Positions 50,004-60,833 are shown, counted from the first letter of the stretch. The stretch is 64,000 nucleotides of DNA from SZUA-22 sp963751695 (GCA_963751695.1 CAVVVP010000003.1:806001-870000); one strand, 5' to 3'. A program made the numbers and translations. The notes: generated from the letters alone by a model not told the origin.

Positions 50004-53000
50004 CGAATGCTTTCTGCAAAGATTTCTCAATAGCTGCTTTAAACATTGCCAATCCTACTGGTTTTTTGAAAGCATACTCTATCCCGACTTTACTATACTC
50101 ATCAATTATGTTTTGATTTAGATCACTGCTCAAAATTATTACAGGTGGTTTGTAAGCTAATTCTGAGACCATGACATTTTTAACAAGATCATAACCAGAC
50201 ATTTCGGGCATGTGATGATCTGATATAACAAGTGCTGGCGAACTTGATTTAATTTTTTCTAATGCTTCAATCCCATTGGATGCAGTATCAATTTCGTATC
50301 CAGGAATCATGCTCTTTATCAGTTTTGAGTAGAGTATTCTATCGTTGGAAGAATCATCAACTAAAAGAATTTTTGTTGATGAAACTGGGAGAGTAAATTT
50401 AAATGTTGTTCCTGAACCATACTCGCTTTCTACAGAAATTTCTCCACCATGTTTTTCAACTATTTCTTTACATAGAGATAAACCTAGACCACTTCCAGTC
50501 TCTCCGGCAGTACCAGTGGTAGTATGCTTCGATTCAACCGCAAAGAGTTTTCCAATATCATCCTTTTGAATTCCGCGACCGGTATCAGCCACACGAAATT
50601 CGATCTGTTTTTGATCGATTAACGGTTTAGCCGAAATTGTTATGTTGCCTCCATCATCAGTAAACTTGATAGCATTTGATATCAGATTATTGAAAACTTG
50701 TAAAAGCAAATTGCTATCGGCATGAATGAACAGTTCATTCCCGACCTCTGAAACGAGCTCAATGTTTTTGCGCATAGCTGCACCGGTAAGCATCTGAAAT
50801 GCTTTTTGGATTGTTCCACTTGCATTTATCTTTTCTGCAACAAATTCAATTCTACCAGTTTGTAATCTTGTGTAATCAAGAAGAGAATTGACAAGAGAGA
50901 GCATATTCTTGGCAGAATCTTGGATGAAGTTGATATACTGAACTTGTTTCTCTTCGGGAAGATCTCTCTCTGATAGAAGCAGATCAGTAAATCCTAGTAT
51001 TGAACTAAACGGAGAGCGGAGATCATGAGAGACGATCGAAATAAATCTATCTTTCGATTCGTTAAGTGCTTGTAGTTCTTCAGAAGATTTTCTGATCTTC
51101 TCTTCACTCTGCTTGCTAAGAGTGATGTCACTTACTAATCCATAAATTTTCTCTAATTTACCCTTGCTATTTCTAATGAAGTTTAGTTTGTTCTTTACCC
51201 AGACAGTGTTTCCGGTTTTACTAACAATTCTAAACTCAATTTCCTCACTATTTTTGGTTGGATCTTTGTAAGCAAGCTGAGTTTTTCTGATCACTTCTCT
51301 TTTATCATCAGGGTGAATAATTTTTATCCACAATCTTGAGTTCTCAATAAATTCTTCACTTTCATACCCAGTGATTTTTTCGATAGCCGAAGTATAGAAA
51401 ACTTGCTTGAGTATATTTCCAACAAGTTTAGCGGTCCATGCGGAATCATTAATGTTTTCAGAAATCCCTCTGTATTTTTCCTCTGAGTTTGCGAGTGCTC
51501 GGAGATAATTTTGCTGCTCAGTTATATCGCGATAAGAGGCAACAACGTAGAACTCTCTTGCAGAACTAAATGACTTTACAGATTTTTCGACAATTATTTC
51601 TGATCCATCTTTCCTAACTCCATTGAAGAAGTATTTAGAAGGAGATTCTTCACCCTTTTCAAGGCTTTCTATAAAACCAGCTACACGATAGAGATCGTCA
51701 TTTGAAACGAAATCAAGGGGGTCTTTACCGAGCACTTCATCCATGCTCTCATATCCAAACATTTCAACAAAAGATTCATTAACTAAAGTATATTTTCGAT
51801 TTTTCTGAACAGTTATACCATCATGAGAAGTTTGAAAAACGGAGCGGATCATCAAGTAATCGTTTTCAGCGTTTTTCTTTTCAGTAATATCAGTAAATAC
51901 AGCCGTGTAATACTTAGCCCTTCCTTCAAAATCAGAAACCGATGTAAAGTTTGCAAGAACATAAACATGATTTCTATTCTTAGTGATGAGTGCAAGCTCA
52001 ATAGATTCGTTCTGCTCCTCAATAATTTTTTGAATATCGGGAAGATTATCATCAATTTTATCAAGATCAATTAGATCTACTAAGTTGAGATTCAAAAGCT
52101 CTTCTTCTGTATATCCAAACTCTTTTGAGAAATATGGATTAACATATTTGATATTTCCTTCAATGCTGAATGTGCAGATAAATTCACGTGTGTTAGTTAC
52201 AATATTTCTAAAACTTTCTTCAGATCGCCTAAGTTCACCTTCAAGGGCAATTTTGTCGGTTATATCAGAACATAATGCAACTAACGAATTCTCGTCTTCA
52301 TTAGTTTTTGAAATTCTAAATTCAATTATCTTTGTTGAACCATTAGCTTTTAGTTTAAGTTGAGTTTCAAATGTTTTGGAACCTTCAAGGTTTTCTAATA
52401 GACTTTGAAAATAGATCTTATCTATTTCTGGCAGTACTGAACCAATAAATTTTCCGAATACTTCACTTCTTGTGAATCCAAATAAATTAACTGCTGATTC
52501 GTTCCAGAATGTAATGTTTCCATCAAGATTTAATCTCATTACTCCATCAACGATAGCCGAAGTTATACTTCTGTAAGCCTTTAGTTCTTGAATCTCACTT
52601 TTTAGATTAGCAAATTGTTCTCTTTCTTCAGAATTATCCTTAAAAAGCACAAAGAAATATTTTATTTTAACCGATTTTTCAATAAATGGAATTAGTGTGA
52701 GGTTAAAATCTCCTCCCAATTTTTGTTCTTTTTGAGGCAGTTCAATCGTCCTTGGTTGTTTGTCTTTTACGATCTCAACCAGAGTTTGTTCGATCATGTG
52801 GGAATTTAAGTCGGAAAAAAGATCGAAAAGGTTTTTTTCCTCTGTTTCGAGTAGAGGCAATGTGGATCTAAGCATTTCTTTTGGAAGGGAATATTGAATA
52901 TTTCCATAAATATCGATGAGCAAAAATAAGTCAGAAATTGAGGATACTAAATTGCTGAAAAGATCTGAGTGAATAATTTTATCTGGGCTGGCTTCTGAAG

Positions 53001-53373
53001 CAGTTCTAAAATCTTCTATTATTAAGATTCCACCTTCAAAATTATTGTTAATTAGAGATGGGGTTCCTTTGATTATGAGAAGAATTTCATTTTGACCTAA
53101 ACTTTTCTGAGAAGAAATTTCTAATTCGAATGGAATTCCTTCCTTAAAATGTCCAAATTCCGTAATAAATTCATTAGTTTGAAATGATTTTAGATCAGAT
53201 ATTTTTTTGCCAATAAGATTAGATTTCTCACTAAATTCAAATAAACTGAACTCAAAAGCTGATTGATTTATGCTTTCAATTTGCAAATTTGAATTGAGAG
53301 TGATAATTCCAACCGGAGCACTATCAAAAATTTGTCTGATTTGACTTTCAGATATGTTGTCGCCAGTCACCAT
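49996..53373 (-). CDS. Hybrid sensor kinase with about six PAS domains and a C-terminal receiver
   Basis: An 1125-residue protein without membrane helices. About six PAS-like repeats fill residues 5-760, each of the last four closing with a DITxxK/Q type linker. Then come the phospho-acceptor helix (FISIVSHDLRSPFSSILGF), ATPase (NAIKFTDDGG, DTGRGIQ, GSGLGLSLCK) and a receiver (about 1003-1120; LVDDSSND, phospho-acceptor Asp in VISDHHMPEMSG, FKKPVG). It is an intracellular multi-signal sensor. It is transcribed alone and no partner regulator is adjacent. Confidence 0.92.
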   Translation of the reverse strand: MVTGDNISESQIRQIFDSAPVGIITLNSNLQIESINQSAFEFSLFEFSEKSNLIGKKISDLKSFQTNEFITEFGHFKEGIPFELEISSQKSLGQNEILLIIKGTPSLINNNFEGGILIIEDFRTASEASPDKIIHSDLFSNLVSSISDLFLLIDIYGNIQYSLPKEMLRSTLPLLETEEKNLFDLFSDLNSHMIEQTLVEIVKDKQPRTIELPQKEQKLGGDFNLTLIPFIEKSVKIKYFFVLFKDNSEEREQFANLKSEIQELKAYRSITSAIVDGVMRLNLDGNITFWNESAVNLFGFTRSEVFGKFIGSVLPEIDKIYFQSLLENLEGSKTFETQLKLKANGSTKIIEFRISKTNEDENSLVALCSDITDKIALEGELRRSEESFRNIVTNTREFICTFSIEGNIKYVNPYFSKEFGYTEEELLNLNLVDLIDLDKIDDNLPDIQKIIEEQNESIELALITKNRNHVYVLANFTSVSDFEGRAKYYTAVFTDITEKKNAENDYLMIRSVFQTSHDGITVQKNRKYTLVNESFVEMFGYESMDEVLGKDPLDFVSNDDLYRVAGFIESLEKGEESPSKYFFNGVRKDGSEIIVEKSVKSFSSAREFYVVASYRDITEQQNYLRALANSEEKYRGISENINDSAWTAKLVGNILKQVFYTSAIEKITGYESEEFIENSRLWIKIIHPDDKREVIRKTQLAYKDPTKNSEEIEFRIVSKTGNTVWVKNKLNFIRNSKGKLEKIYGLVSDITLSKQSEEKIRKSSEELQALNESKDRFISIVSHDLRSPFSSILGFTDLLLSERDLPEEKQVQYINFIQDSAKNMLSLVNSLLDYTRLQTGRIEFVAEKINASGTIQKAFQMLTGAAMRKNIELVSEVGNELFIHADSNLLLQVFNNLISNAIKFTDDGGNITISAKPLIDQKQIEFRVADTGRGIQKDDIGKLFAVESKHTTTGTAGETGSGLGLSLCKEIVEKHGGEISVESEYGSGTTFKFTLPVSSTKILLVDDSSNDRILYSKLIKSMIPGYEIDTASNGIEALEKIKSSSPALVISDHHMPEMSGYDLVKNVMVSELAYKPPVIILSSDLNQNIIDEYSKVGIEYAFKKPVGLAMFKAAIEKSLQKAFVS

Positions 53374-53573
53374 TTCCCTAACTATTTTTAAGCTATAATT
53401 TTATAAATCGCTTAGATCAAATATTTAGGCTGGGACAAATAGACTATACGAACGAGTATTAAAAGTCAAATGTTGTTCCATAAATATTCTTCGAAAATTT
53501 ATTAAAAACGAACTTTCCAAGAAGATTTTATGCTCATTTCGAGAAGGTGTGTCGTAATTTAAGACAGAGCAAA

Positions 53574-53601
53574 AAAAAGCGAGTCAATTGACTCGCTTTT
53601 T
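53574..53601. terminator. Bidirectional terminator after pckA
   Basis: AAAAAGCGAGTCAA and TTGACTCGCTTTTT form a perfect 28-bp palindrome with A and T tracts at its ends, 18 bp beyond the pckA stop. It would act on leftward transcripts from pckA and shield the kinase promoter region. Confidence 0.88.
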
Positions 53602-53619
53602 ATCAGTAAATGAATAGAA

Positions 53620-55224
53620 TTATAACTGGGGACCAGCAGCAACTAGTGATTTACCTTCTTCGTTATCTGTATATTTTTCGAAGTTTTTAATAAACAATTC
53701 AGCTAGTTCTTTTGCTTTTTTATCCCATTCTGTAGCATCTTCGTAAGTGTCACGAGGATCGAGAATTGCAGGATCAACTCCAGGAAGTTTAGTTGGAGCT
53801 TCTAAGTTGAATACCGGGATATTCTTGGTCGGAGCAGAATCAATTGAACCATCAAGAATTGCATCGATAATTCCACGTGTATCTTGTATTGAGATTCTTT
53901 TTCCAGTTCCATTCCACCCAGTGTTAACTAAATATGCAATCGCACCGTGAGCTTCCATTTTCTTAACTAATTCTTCACCATATTTTGTCGGATGAAGTGA
54001 TAAGAATGCTGCACCAAAACAAGCTGAAAATGTTGGTTGAGGAGAAATAACACCTCTTTCAGTTCCAGCTAATTTTGCTGTGAATCCAGATAGGAAATGA
54101 TATTTTGTCTGTTCTGGAGTTAGTTTAGATACTGGAGGCATAACACCAAAAGCATCAGCTGTTAAGAAGATGACTTTCTTTGCATGACCAGCTTTTGAGA
54201 CCGGTTTAACAATATTCTTGATATGATAGATTGGGTATGATACTCTAGTATTTTGAGTAACTGATCCATCTGTAAAATCAATTTTACCATTTTCGTCGAC
54301 AGTTACATTTTCTAAAAGAGCATCTCTTTTAATTGCATTATAGATATCTGGTTCTGCTTCTTTGTCAAGGTTGATAGTCTTTGCATAGCAGCCACCTTCA
54401 AAATTGAAGACACCGTCATCATCCCAACCATGTTCATCATCACCGATTAACTCACGTTTTGGATCAGTTGAAAGTGTCGTTTTCCCAGTACCTGAAAGAC
54501 CAAAGAAAATCGCCACATCACCCTCTTTGCCAACGTTTGCTGAGCAGTGCATTGAAGCCATACTTTTTAATGGAAGATAGTAGTTCATCATCGCGAAAAT
54601 ACCTTTTTTCATTTCACCTCCGTACCATGAACCACCAATAACTTGCATTTTTTCGGTGAGATTAAAGACTGTGAAAACCTCAGAATTTAGTCCGTGCTCT
54701 TGCCATTTTTCGTTAACTGTTTTCGAGCCATTCAAAATAACAAAATCTGGTTCGTCGTAGTTTTCTAATTCTTCTTCAGTTGGGCGGATAAACATATTTT
54801 TAACAAAATGAGCTTGCCATGCAACTTCCATAATAAATCGAACTTTTAAACGAGAATCTTCATTGGCACCACAAAATCCATCAATTACATACAATTTTTT
54901 GTTTGATAATTGATCTGTAACTAATTTTTTAAGATCAACCCAAACTTCTTGAGATGTTGGTTTGTTGTCATTTTTAGCAATATCTGATGTCCACCAAATA
55001 GTATCTTTTGTAACATCATCTTTTACAATAAATTTGTCCTTAGGGGATCTTCCTGTAAAAATTCCTGTCATTACATTAAGAGCACCTAGTTCTGTCTCTT
55101 GTGACTTTTCGTATCCTTCAAGTGACGGATCGAGTTCAGCAACATAGAGATCCTCATACGAAGGATTACGAATGATCTCTTTTACATCCGTAATTCCATA
55201 TTTTGATAAGTCAATAGTACTCAT
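53620..55224 (-). CDS. pckA: ATP-dependent phosphoenolpyruvate carboxykinase
   Basis: A 534-residue enzyme converting oxaloacetate and ATP to phosphoenolpyruvate. GLSGTGKTTLSTDPKRELIG is the kinase P-loop of the ATP form, FEGGCYAKTI the metal/PEPCK signature and FTGRSPKDKFIVKD the substrate loop. AAGGA precedes the ATG. It fits gluconeogenesis together with fbp 3 kb away. Confidence 0.97.
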   Translation of the reverse strand: MSTIDLSKYGITDVKEIIRNPSYEDLYVAELDPSLEGYEKSQETELGALNVMTGIFTGRSPKDKFIVKDDVTKDTIWWTSDIAKNDNKPTSQEVWVDLKKLVTDQLSNKKLYVIDGFCGANEDSRLKVRFIMEVAWQAHFVKNMFIRPTEEELENYDEPDFVILNGSKTVNEKWQEHGLNSEVFTVFNLTEKMQVIGGSWYGGEMKKGIFAMMNYYLPLKSMASMHCSANVGKEGDVAIFFGLSGTGKTTLSTDPKRELIGDDEHGWDDDGVFNFEGGCYAKTINLDKEAEPDIYNAIKRDALLENVTVDENGKIDFTDGSVTQNTRVSYPIYHIKNIVKPVSKAGHAKKVIFLTADAFGVMPPVSKLTPEQTKYHFLSGFTAKLAGTERGVISPQPTFSACFGAAFLSLHPTKYGEELVKKMEAHGAIAYLVNTGWNGTGKRISIQDTRGIIDAILDGSIDSAPTKNIPVFNLEAPTKLPGVDPAILDPRDTYEDATEWDKKAKELAELFIKNFEKYTDNEEGKSLVAAGPQL

Positions 55225-55310
55225 TTGGATTCCTTAGGTTAGTTTAAAATAATTAGTTGCTAAAAGTAAAAAATCGGACATTCTTATTCAAGATAAATCG
55301 GAATTTGGTG

Positions 55311-56594
55311 TTAGGATTTGATTATTTTATTGATCTCCGAGATAATTCTATCTGATGCACCAATATTTTCATTTACATAATTGAGGCATATCTGTCCGAT
55401 TCGATTTCGTTCGGTAGAATCCTTCAAAACCTCCCTTATTGCTTTATAAGTGATTTTTTTCGTCTCAACAATCTTTCCACCACCTCTTCTTACAAGTTCT
55501 TGTGCCTCTTGACTAATCTCAATTTTCGGCCCAAAAAACAGAGGAATTCCATATACGGCAGGTTCAAGCACACTATGAACCCCCGGTTTAAAACTTCCTC
55601 CAACAAAAACAACATCTGCGTAGTAGTAGAGCGTGAGTAATATCCCTATGGAATCAATAATAATTACTTTTTCACCCTGATATTTATTTTTTGAAGAAAA
55701 GCGAATTGTTTTTTCGATACCTAAAAAATGATTTTCAATTTTCTCCAAATGAATCAAAGTTGGTTCGTGCGGAGCAATTATCATAACAATATTTGGATCA
55801 TATTTAAGAAGTTTTTCAAATGCTGGAAAGACAACATTTTCATCAGATTCCCAAGTACTTCCAAAAACAAACACTTTTTTCCCTTCGAAAAAACCATCTC
55901 TGAAGAGCTGTTTCTCTTTAGCAACAAGACTTTTCTGATAAACCCGATCGAATCGTGTATCACCAGCAACAGCAAGTTTTTCATCCTCAATTGCAAAGTC
56001 CTCAAAACTTTCAAGGTCTGCTTTGGATATTGTCAAAATTTTAGCAAATTTTTGAAATAAATAATTATGAAAGCTTTTTATTATAGGAAGTTTTCTCTTG
56101 GAGTTTTTCCACATTGTTGCATCGACCAAAATTGAAGAAATATTTCTTTTATCCAACTCCCAGATTAGGTTTGGCCATATATCATACCTCATAAATATTG
56201 CTATTGCAGGATTTGTAATGTCTAGAAATTCCTTCACATCTTTAAGTGTATCGATAGGAATATAGGCAATAAGATCGGCGTAGGGATAATTTTGAGAATT
56301 ATCGTATCCAGATGGAGAAAAGAAAGTGACTAGAATATTCACATTATTCTGTTTTTTTATCTTTTCAATAACGGGTTTTGCCTGCTCAAACTCACCAAGT
56401 GAAGCTGAATGAAACCAAAGCAGTTTTCTTTCGTTATCTAGTTTCTTAACATTTTTTTTAAGTTTTAATGCTTGACTCTTTCTCTGATTGAGACCACTCC
56501 TTATTTTTGAATTAAAAAAAGATGCTATTTTAAAAAAGAAATAGATCAATGGGATGACCAATGCATTATAGAGTATGAACCAGATTGATTTCAT
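55311..56594 (-). CDS. waaA: 3-deoxy-D-manno-octulosonic acid (Kdo) transferase
   Basis: A 427-residue GT30 glycosyltransferase: an N-terminal membrane anchor, then WFHSASLGEFEQAKPVI with the catalytic Glu, and C-terminal GGSFKPGVHSVLEPAVYGIP that binds CMP-Kdo. It adds Kdo to lipid A precursor at the inner membrane. It overlaps a heptosyltransferase gene by 4 bp, consistent with lipopolysaccharide core synthesis and a Gram-negative envelope. Confidence 0.93.
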   Translation of the reverse strand: MKSIWFILYNALVIPLIYFFFKIASFFNSKIRSGLNQRKSQALKLKKNVKKLDNERKLLWFHSASLGEFEQAKPVIEKIKKQNNVNILVTFFSPSGYDNSQNYPYADLIAYIPIDTLKDVKEFLDITNPAIAIFMRYDIWPNLIWELDKRNISSILVDATMWKNSKRKLPIIKSFHNYLFQKFAKILTISKADLESFEDFAIEDEKLAVAGDTRFDRVYQKSLVAKEKQLFRDGFFEGKKVFVFGSTWESDENVVFPAFEKLLKYDPNIVMIIAPHEPTLIHLEKIENHFLGIEKTIRFSSKNKYQGEKVIIIDSIGILLTLYYYADVVFVGGSFKPGVHSVLEPAVYGIPLFFGPKIEISQEAQELVRRGGGKIVETKKITYKAIREVLKDSTERNRIGQICLNYVNENIGASDRIISEINKIIKS

Positions 56595-57574
56595 ATGCTT
56601 TCCGAAAAGTTTTCTATCTTTTTATAAACTAGATCAGGAGTAAGTTCGAGCATGCACTTAAAATGAGTTTTTGGACATTGCTTTTTTCCTATATGAGTGC
56701 ATGGGCGACAATCCAAATTATTGTTTTCAATCACCTTACTAGTCGAATTGTAGGGAAAAAATCCAAACTCTTTAACGGTTGGCCCGAATATTGAAACAAC
56801 TGGAACTTTCAATGCTGTTGCGGTGTGCATTAATCCAGAATCATTGCAGACAACAAACTTACAATTTTTCATCTCTGCAGCGGTTTGAAATAGATCATTG
56901 TTGTTTGAAAGATCGAATGCATTAGGAATCATATTGCTAAGTCTATTGCAAATATCTCGGTCAGATAATCCACCAAGAAGAACAATTTTGTATCCATTAT
57001 TTACTAACCTAGTGCCAAGATCAGCAAAATTCTCAATCGGCCATCTTTTTGTAAAATGAACTGCGCCTGGACATAATCCAACTATGTTTTCACTGCTATT
57101 CAATTCTGTTTGAATTGATTCTGGGATAATAAGTTCGGGACCTTTTTCATCAAGATCAAGATGCGGAATAGATAGTGCATACCTTTCTGGTATAGGTTTT
57201 ACAGGATTCAATCTGTTTATTTTAAAATGGACCAGTAAGAATTTTTCAATATTTGGTTTAACAAATTTATAAAATCGCACTCCTAGTCTTTTTCGGATCT
57301 TCTGAGAACGGAAATTATTATGTAGATCTATTACAAGATCATAACTATTTTCTTTTAGTTGCTGAATAAGTTTTTCTGAATCGGAATATATTATTGTTTC
57401 GTTTATATTAGGGTTAAATCTAACAGCGTCGGCAAAGCTCTCTTTTACCAAATAATCGATTGATATCGGATTATATGAAAATTTTATAGACCTGATTACT
57501 GGAGTTGTAAGTAGAACATCACCAAGTGAACTAAGTCGGATTACAAGAATTTTTTTTGCTTGTGATAATTTCAA
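56591..57574 (-). CDS. Glycosyltransferase family 9 (heptosyltransferase-like)
   Basis: A 327-residue GT-B protein. ILVIRLSSLGDVLLTTPVIR is the N-terminal donor-site signature, LCPGAVHFTKRWPIENFADL and CNDSGLMHTATALKVPVVSIFG the C-terminal ones. It probably adds a heptose to the lipopolysaccharide core after WaaA. The exact acceptor cannot be read. First gene of a two-gene unit with waaA. Confidence 0.9.
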   Translation of the reverse strand: MKLSQAKKILVIRLSSLGDVLLTTPVIRSIKFSYNPISIDYLVKESFADAVRFNPNINETIIYSDSEKLIQQLKENSYDLVIDLHNNFRSQKIRKRLGVRFYKFVKPNIEKFLLVHFKINRLNPVKPIPERYALSIPHLDLDEKGPELIIPESIQTELNSSENIVGLCPGAVHFTKRWPIENFADLGTRLVNNGYKIVLLGGLSDRDICNRLSNMIPNAFDLSNNNDLFQTAAEMKNCKFVVCNDSGLMHTATALKVPVVSIFGPTVKEFGFFPYNSTSKVIENNNLDCRPCTHIGKKQCPKTHFKCMLELTPDLVYKKIENFSESI

Positions 57575-57727
57575 TTCGAAAATTACAGATGATGTAAAGA
57601 AACAAATTTAAGTATATGATTAACTCTTTCCAATTAACAATTTTGGAGGAATGATCAAACTTATGAAAGTTGTAGAAAAATTTTAAGTTCGTTATTTTAG
57701 CACAACAAATTATTAAATGGAAAAATT

Positions 57728-57988
57728 ATGTCAACAAAAGCTCCATCACCAGTTAAGGAATTTCCAGAAACTTCTCTGGAGAAACAAGTTTACTCATTAG
57801 TAGAATCTTTAGCGGAATTCATTCCTTTTGAAAACGATAGATATAGATTGGGGTATGGGCTTTTTCAGTATGTCTCCGGGGAAGGTGATGCGCCTGAAGT
57901 TTTAGTCAGTTCAGCCAAGATACAGATTGATAATATTTCTACTCAAGAACTAGCTCAAAAACTATCAGATGGATTAGTAAAATTGTAA
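57728..57988 (+). CDS. Small hypothetical protein
   Basis: An 86-residue protein with no signal peptide, membrane helix or motif known to me. It is acidic and predicted mostly helical at the start (SLEKQVYSLVESLAEFI) with a beta-like middle (EVLVSSAKIQIDN). It stands alone between a leftward glycosyltransferase and the end of fbp. Codon use looks like its neighbours, so it is probably real. Confidence 0.55.
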   Translation: MSTKAPSPVKEFPETSLEKQVYSLVESLAEFIPFENDRYRLGYGLFQYVSGEGDAPEVLVSSAKIQIDNISTQELAQKLSDGLVKL

Positions 57989-57996
57989 TAGTGTTT

Positions 57997-59001
57997 TCAA
58001 TCTTCCTCAAGAAGGAATTCTTCCACCATATTAACAGCACTTTCACTTCCTATATAAATAGGCACCCTTTGGTGAAGTGATTCTGGTTTTATATCTAATA
58101 TTCTTTGTTTTCCATCTATTGCTCTTCCACCAGCCTGCTCAACAATAAATGCCATTGGATTGCACTCGTAACATAATCTTAGTTTTCCATTAGGGCTTCT
58201 CTTATCAGCTGGATAAATAAAGATACCGCCATAAAGCAAATTTCTATGGATATCGGCAACCATTGAGCCGATGTATCTTGAAGCATATGGTTTTCCACGT
58301 CTGTCATCAGCATCTTGAACATATTTGATGTACTTTTTAAGTCCTTTGTGCCAGTATTTGTAGTTGCCTTCATTCAAACTGTATATTGCTGCTGTCTTGG
58401 GAATTTGAATGTTCTCATGTGAGAGTAAGAATTCACCAAAAGCAGGATCAAGGGTAAATCCATGAACACCATCACCGGCGGTGTAAACCATGATTGTGCT
58501 TGATCCATAAACGACATATCCGGCGGCAACTTGCTTATATCCCGGTTGAAGACAGTCTTTCATAGTCCCAGGCTCACCGTTTGGAGTTATACGTTTGTAG
58601 ATAGAAAAGATGGTACCAATAGAAACATTGGCATCAATATTTGATGAACCATCGAGAGGATCGAACAATAAAACATATTTGCCAACGTGATGTCTTTCAG
58701 GAATATGAATAATATCTTCCTCTTCTTCAGAAGCCATTACCGCTAAGTGGCCTCCATGATTCAAAGCGTGAATCATCATTTCATGAGCAAAGATGTCAAG
58801 TTTTTTAACATGTTCTCCGTGAACATTCTCATCACCGGTAAATCCAAGTACATCGACTAGTCCAGCTTTATTTACTTCAAGTGATATTACTTTTGCAGCA
58901 AGAGTGAGGTCTGATAAAAGTGCTGATAACTCTCCTGTGGCTTCTGGGTGTTTTTTTTCGCCTTCGAGAATATGGCGCTGGATTGTCATGAAACTATTCA
59001 T
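57997..59001 (-). CDS. fbp: Fructose-1,6-bisphosphatase class 1
   Basis: A 334-residue phosphatase of gluconeogenesis. LLFDPLDGSSNIDANVSIGT is the metal-binding signature; SRYIGSMVADIHRNLLYGGI and EQAGGRAIDG complete it. The start is set at the ATG with GGAG 6 nt upstream. It follows the ABC exporter genes closely and ends 8 bp from the convergent small gene. Confidence 0.96.
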   Translation of the reverse strand: MNSFMTIQRHILEGEKKHPEATGELSALLSDLTLAAKVISLEVNKAGLVDVLGFTGDENVHGEHVKKLDIFAHEMMIHALNHGGHLAVMASEEEEDIIHIPERHHVGKYVLLFDPLDGSSNIDANVSIGTIFSIYKRITPNGEPGTMKDCLQPGYKQVAAGYVVYGSSTIMVYTAGDGVHGFTLDPAFGEFLLSHENIQIPKTAAIYSLNEGNYKYWHKGLKKYIKYVQDADDRRGKPYASRYIGSMVADIHRNLLYGGIFIYPADKRSPNGKLRLCYECNPMAFIVEQAGGRAIDGKQRILDIKPESLHQRVPIYIGSESAVNMVEEFLLEED

Positions 59002-59013
59002 CACAAACTCCAT

Positions 59014-60801
59014 TTAAGTTTTTAGTAGTTCTTGATCTTTATATTGTAGTTGATATAATTTATAGTAAATTCCGCGTTCATTTAAAAGCTGCTGGTGCGT
59101 TCCAACTTCTTTTATTTCGCCTTTGTGAAGAACTATGATCTTATCGGAATTTTGAATCGTGGAAAGTCTATGGGCAATCACGATCGAAGTTCTACCAATA
59201 AGCAGTTTTTCTATTGCTTTTTGAATGAGGATTTCAGATTCAGTATCAATACTTGAAGTTGCTTCGTCAAGTATAAGAATTTGTGGATTGAAAGCAAGGG
59301 CGCGCGCGAAAGAGATCAATTGTTTTTGACCAACGCTTAGTGTAGCTCCTTTTTCCTTAACAGGTTCATCGTATTGTTTTGGAAGTCGAGTAATAAAATC
59401 ATGAGCACCTACTGTTTTTGCAGCTTGAATTATCTCCTCATCAGTAATTGAATCATCACCCAAATTTATATTCGAATTTATTGTCCCAGAAAAAAGGTAA
59501 ATATCCTGCAGTACAATTGAGATGTGCTTCCTTAAATCCTCTTTGGTTATTGAATTCAAGTTCAATCCATCAACAATTATCTCACCTTTATTTACATCAT
59601 AAAATCGATTCAGCAGATTGATGATACTTGATTTTCCAGCACCAGTTGCTCCTACAATCGCAACTGTTTCACCTGCATTTACGTTAAATGAAATATCTTT
59701 GAGAACATAATCTTCATTATTATAAGCGAACCAGACCTTCTTGAATTCAATACTTCCCTCAAATTGTTCAAACGACTTTGGATCAATTGGATCATTGATA
59801 AAAGTTTTATTATCCAACAGTCTGAAAATTCTTTCTGAAGATGCCATTGCGGTCTGCATAATATTATATTTCTCAGAAAGATCTCTAATAGGTCTAAAGA
59901 ACATTTCGGTGTATTGAATAAAAGCAAAGAGTACACCAATTGTCATTGTACTTTGGAAAACCTCTCCTCCACCATACCAGATAATGAGAGCGATAGCGAG
60001 TGAGCCGAGAATCTCAACAATTGGGAAGAACACAGCATAGTAAAATATAGAGTCGATATTGGCTTTTCGGTGACCTGCGTTTATATCAGCAAACTTTGCG
60101 ACTTCATCTTTTTCTTTTGTAAATATTTGAATGATGTTCATTCCAGAAATATGTTCCTGCATGTAGCTATTTAATCTTGCAAGTTGAAAACGGACATCTC
60201 TGTAAGACTCTCTAACTTTTCTACGAAATAAAAATGTTGCATAAAATAATATTGGAAGAACAGATAAAGAAACCAGTGTAAGCTGCCATGACATGAAAAA
60301 CATGAAAACTAAAATCCAGATGATGATAAAAATATCGCTGAAGATCATAACAATACCAGAAGAAAATAATTCGTTGAGTGACTCAACGTCGTTAGTGACC
60401 CGTGTAACTAGTCTTCCTATTGGTGTTTTGTCAAAATACTTCAGAGCAAGCTTTTGAATGTGGGCAAAGAGTTTTACTCTAAGATCGTAGATGATTTTTT
60501 GACCCATCAGCTGAGTAAAGTAAGTTAGAAAATATTGCACAACTGCTTGGAATAAAAGAGTTGCTACAAGAAAAATGGAGATAGTTATTAGTCCCTCATA
60601 GTCACTGTTTACAATATAATCATCAATTGCAATCTTTGTTAAGTAGGGACGAAGTGGGCCTAAAGCAGCAACAACCACATTCATTATTATTGCGATTATC
60701 ACATACTTAGAATATGGTTTTACATATCCAAGCAATCGCTTCATCAATTTTGAATCGTAAGCTTTCCCTAATATTTCATCTTCAATGTTTAAATCAGCCA
60801 T
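59014..60801 (-). CDS. ABC exporter half-transporter with variant signature (BmrD-like)
   Basis: A 595-residue protein: six membrane helices (about 25-320) and a nucleotide-binding domain with Walker A GATGAGKSSI, signature LSVGQKQL (Val for the first Gly), Walker B LILDEATSSID with catalytic Glu. It complements the partner encoded just upstream, whose signature is normal but catalytic Glu is Asp, so together they form one canonical and one degenerate ATP site. Substrate unknown; drug or lipid export is usual. Confidence 0.92.
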   Translation of the reverse strand: MADLNIEDEILGKAYDSKLMKRLLGYVKPYSKYVIIAIIMNVVVAALGPLRPYLTKIAIDDYIVNSDYEGLITISIFLVATLLFQAVVQYFLTYFTQLMGQKIIYDLRVKLFAHIQKLALKYFDKTPIGRLVTRVTNDVESLNELFSSGIVMIFSDIFIIIWILVFMFFMSWQLTLVSLSVLPILFYATFLFRRKVRESYRDVRFQLARLNSYMQEHISGMNIIQIFTKEKDEVAKFADINAGHRKANIDSIFYYAVFFPIVEILGSLAIALIIWYGGGEVFQSTMTIGVLFAFIQYTEMFFRPIRDLSEKYNIMQTAMASSERIFRLLDNKTFINDPIDPKSFEQFEGSIEFKKVWFAYNNEDYVLKDISFNVNAGETVAIVGATGAGKSSIINLLNRFYDVNKGEIIVDGLNLNSITKEDLRKHISIVLQDIYLFSGTINSNINLGDDSITDEEIIQAAKTVGAHDFITRLPKQYDEPVKEKGATLSVGQKQLISFARALAFNPQILILDEATSSIDTESEILIQKAIEKLLIGRTSIVIAHRLSTIQNSDKIIVLHKGEIKEVGTHQQLLNERGIYYKLYQLQYKDQELLKT

Positions 60802-60833
60802 ATTCTCATTTCTAGAGCTTGATCCTAAATAAG

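Noticed and set aside
57649..57684. GGAGG followed by an ATG opening an 11-codon ORF before the 86-residue gene
   Set aside because: The ribosome site is only 1 nt from the first ATG, the peptide has no codon bias or motif, and it is too short to support.
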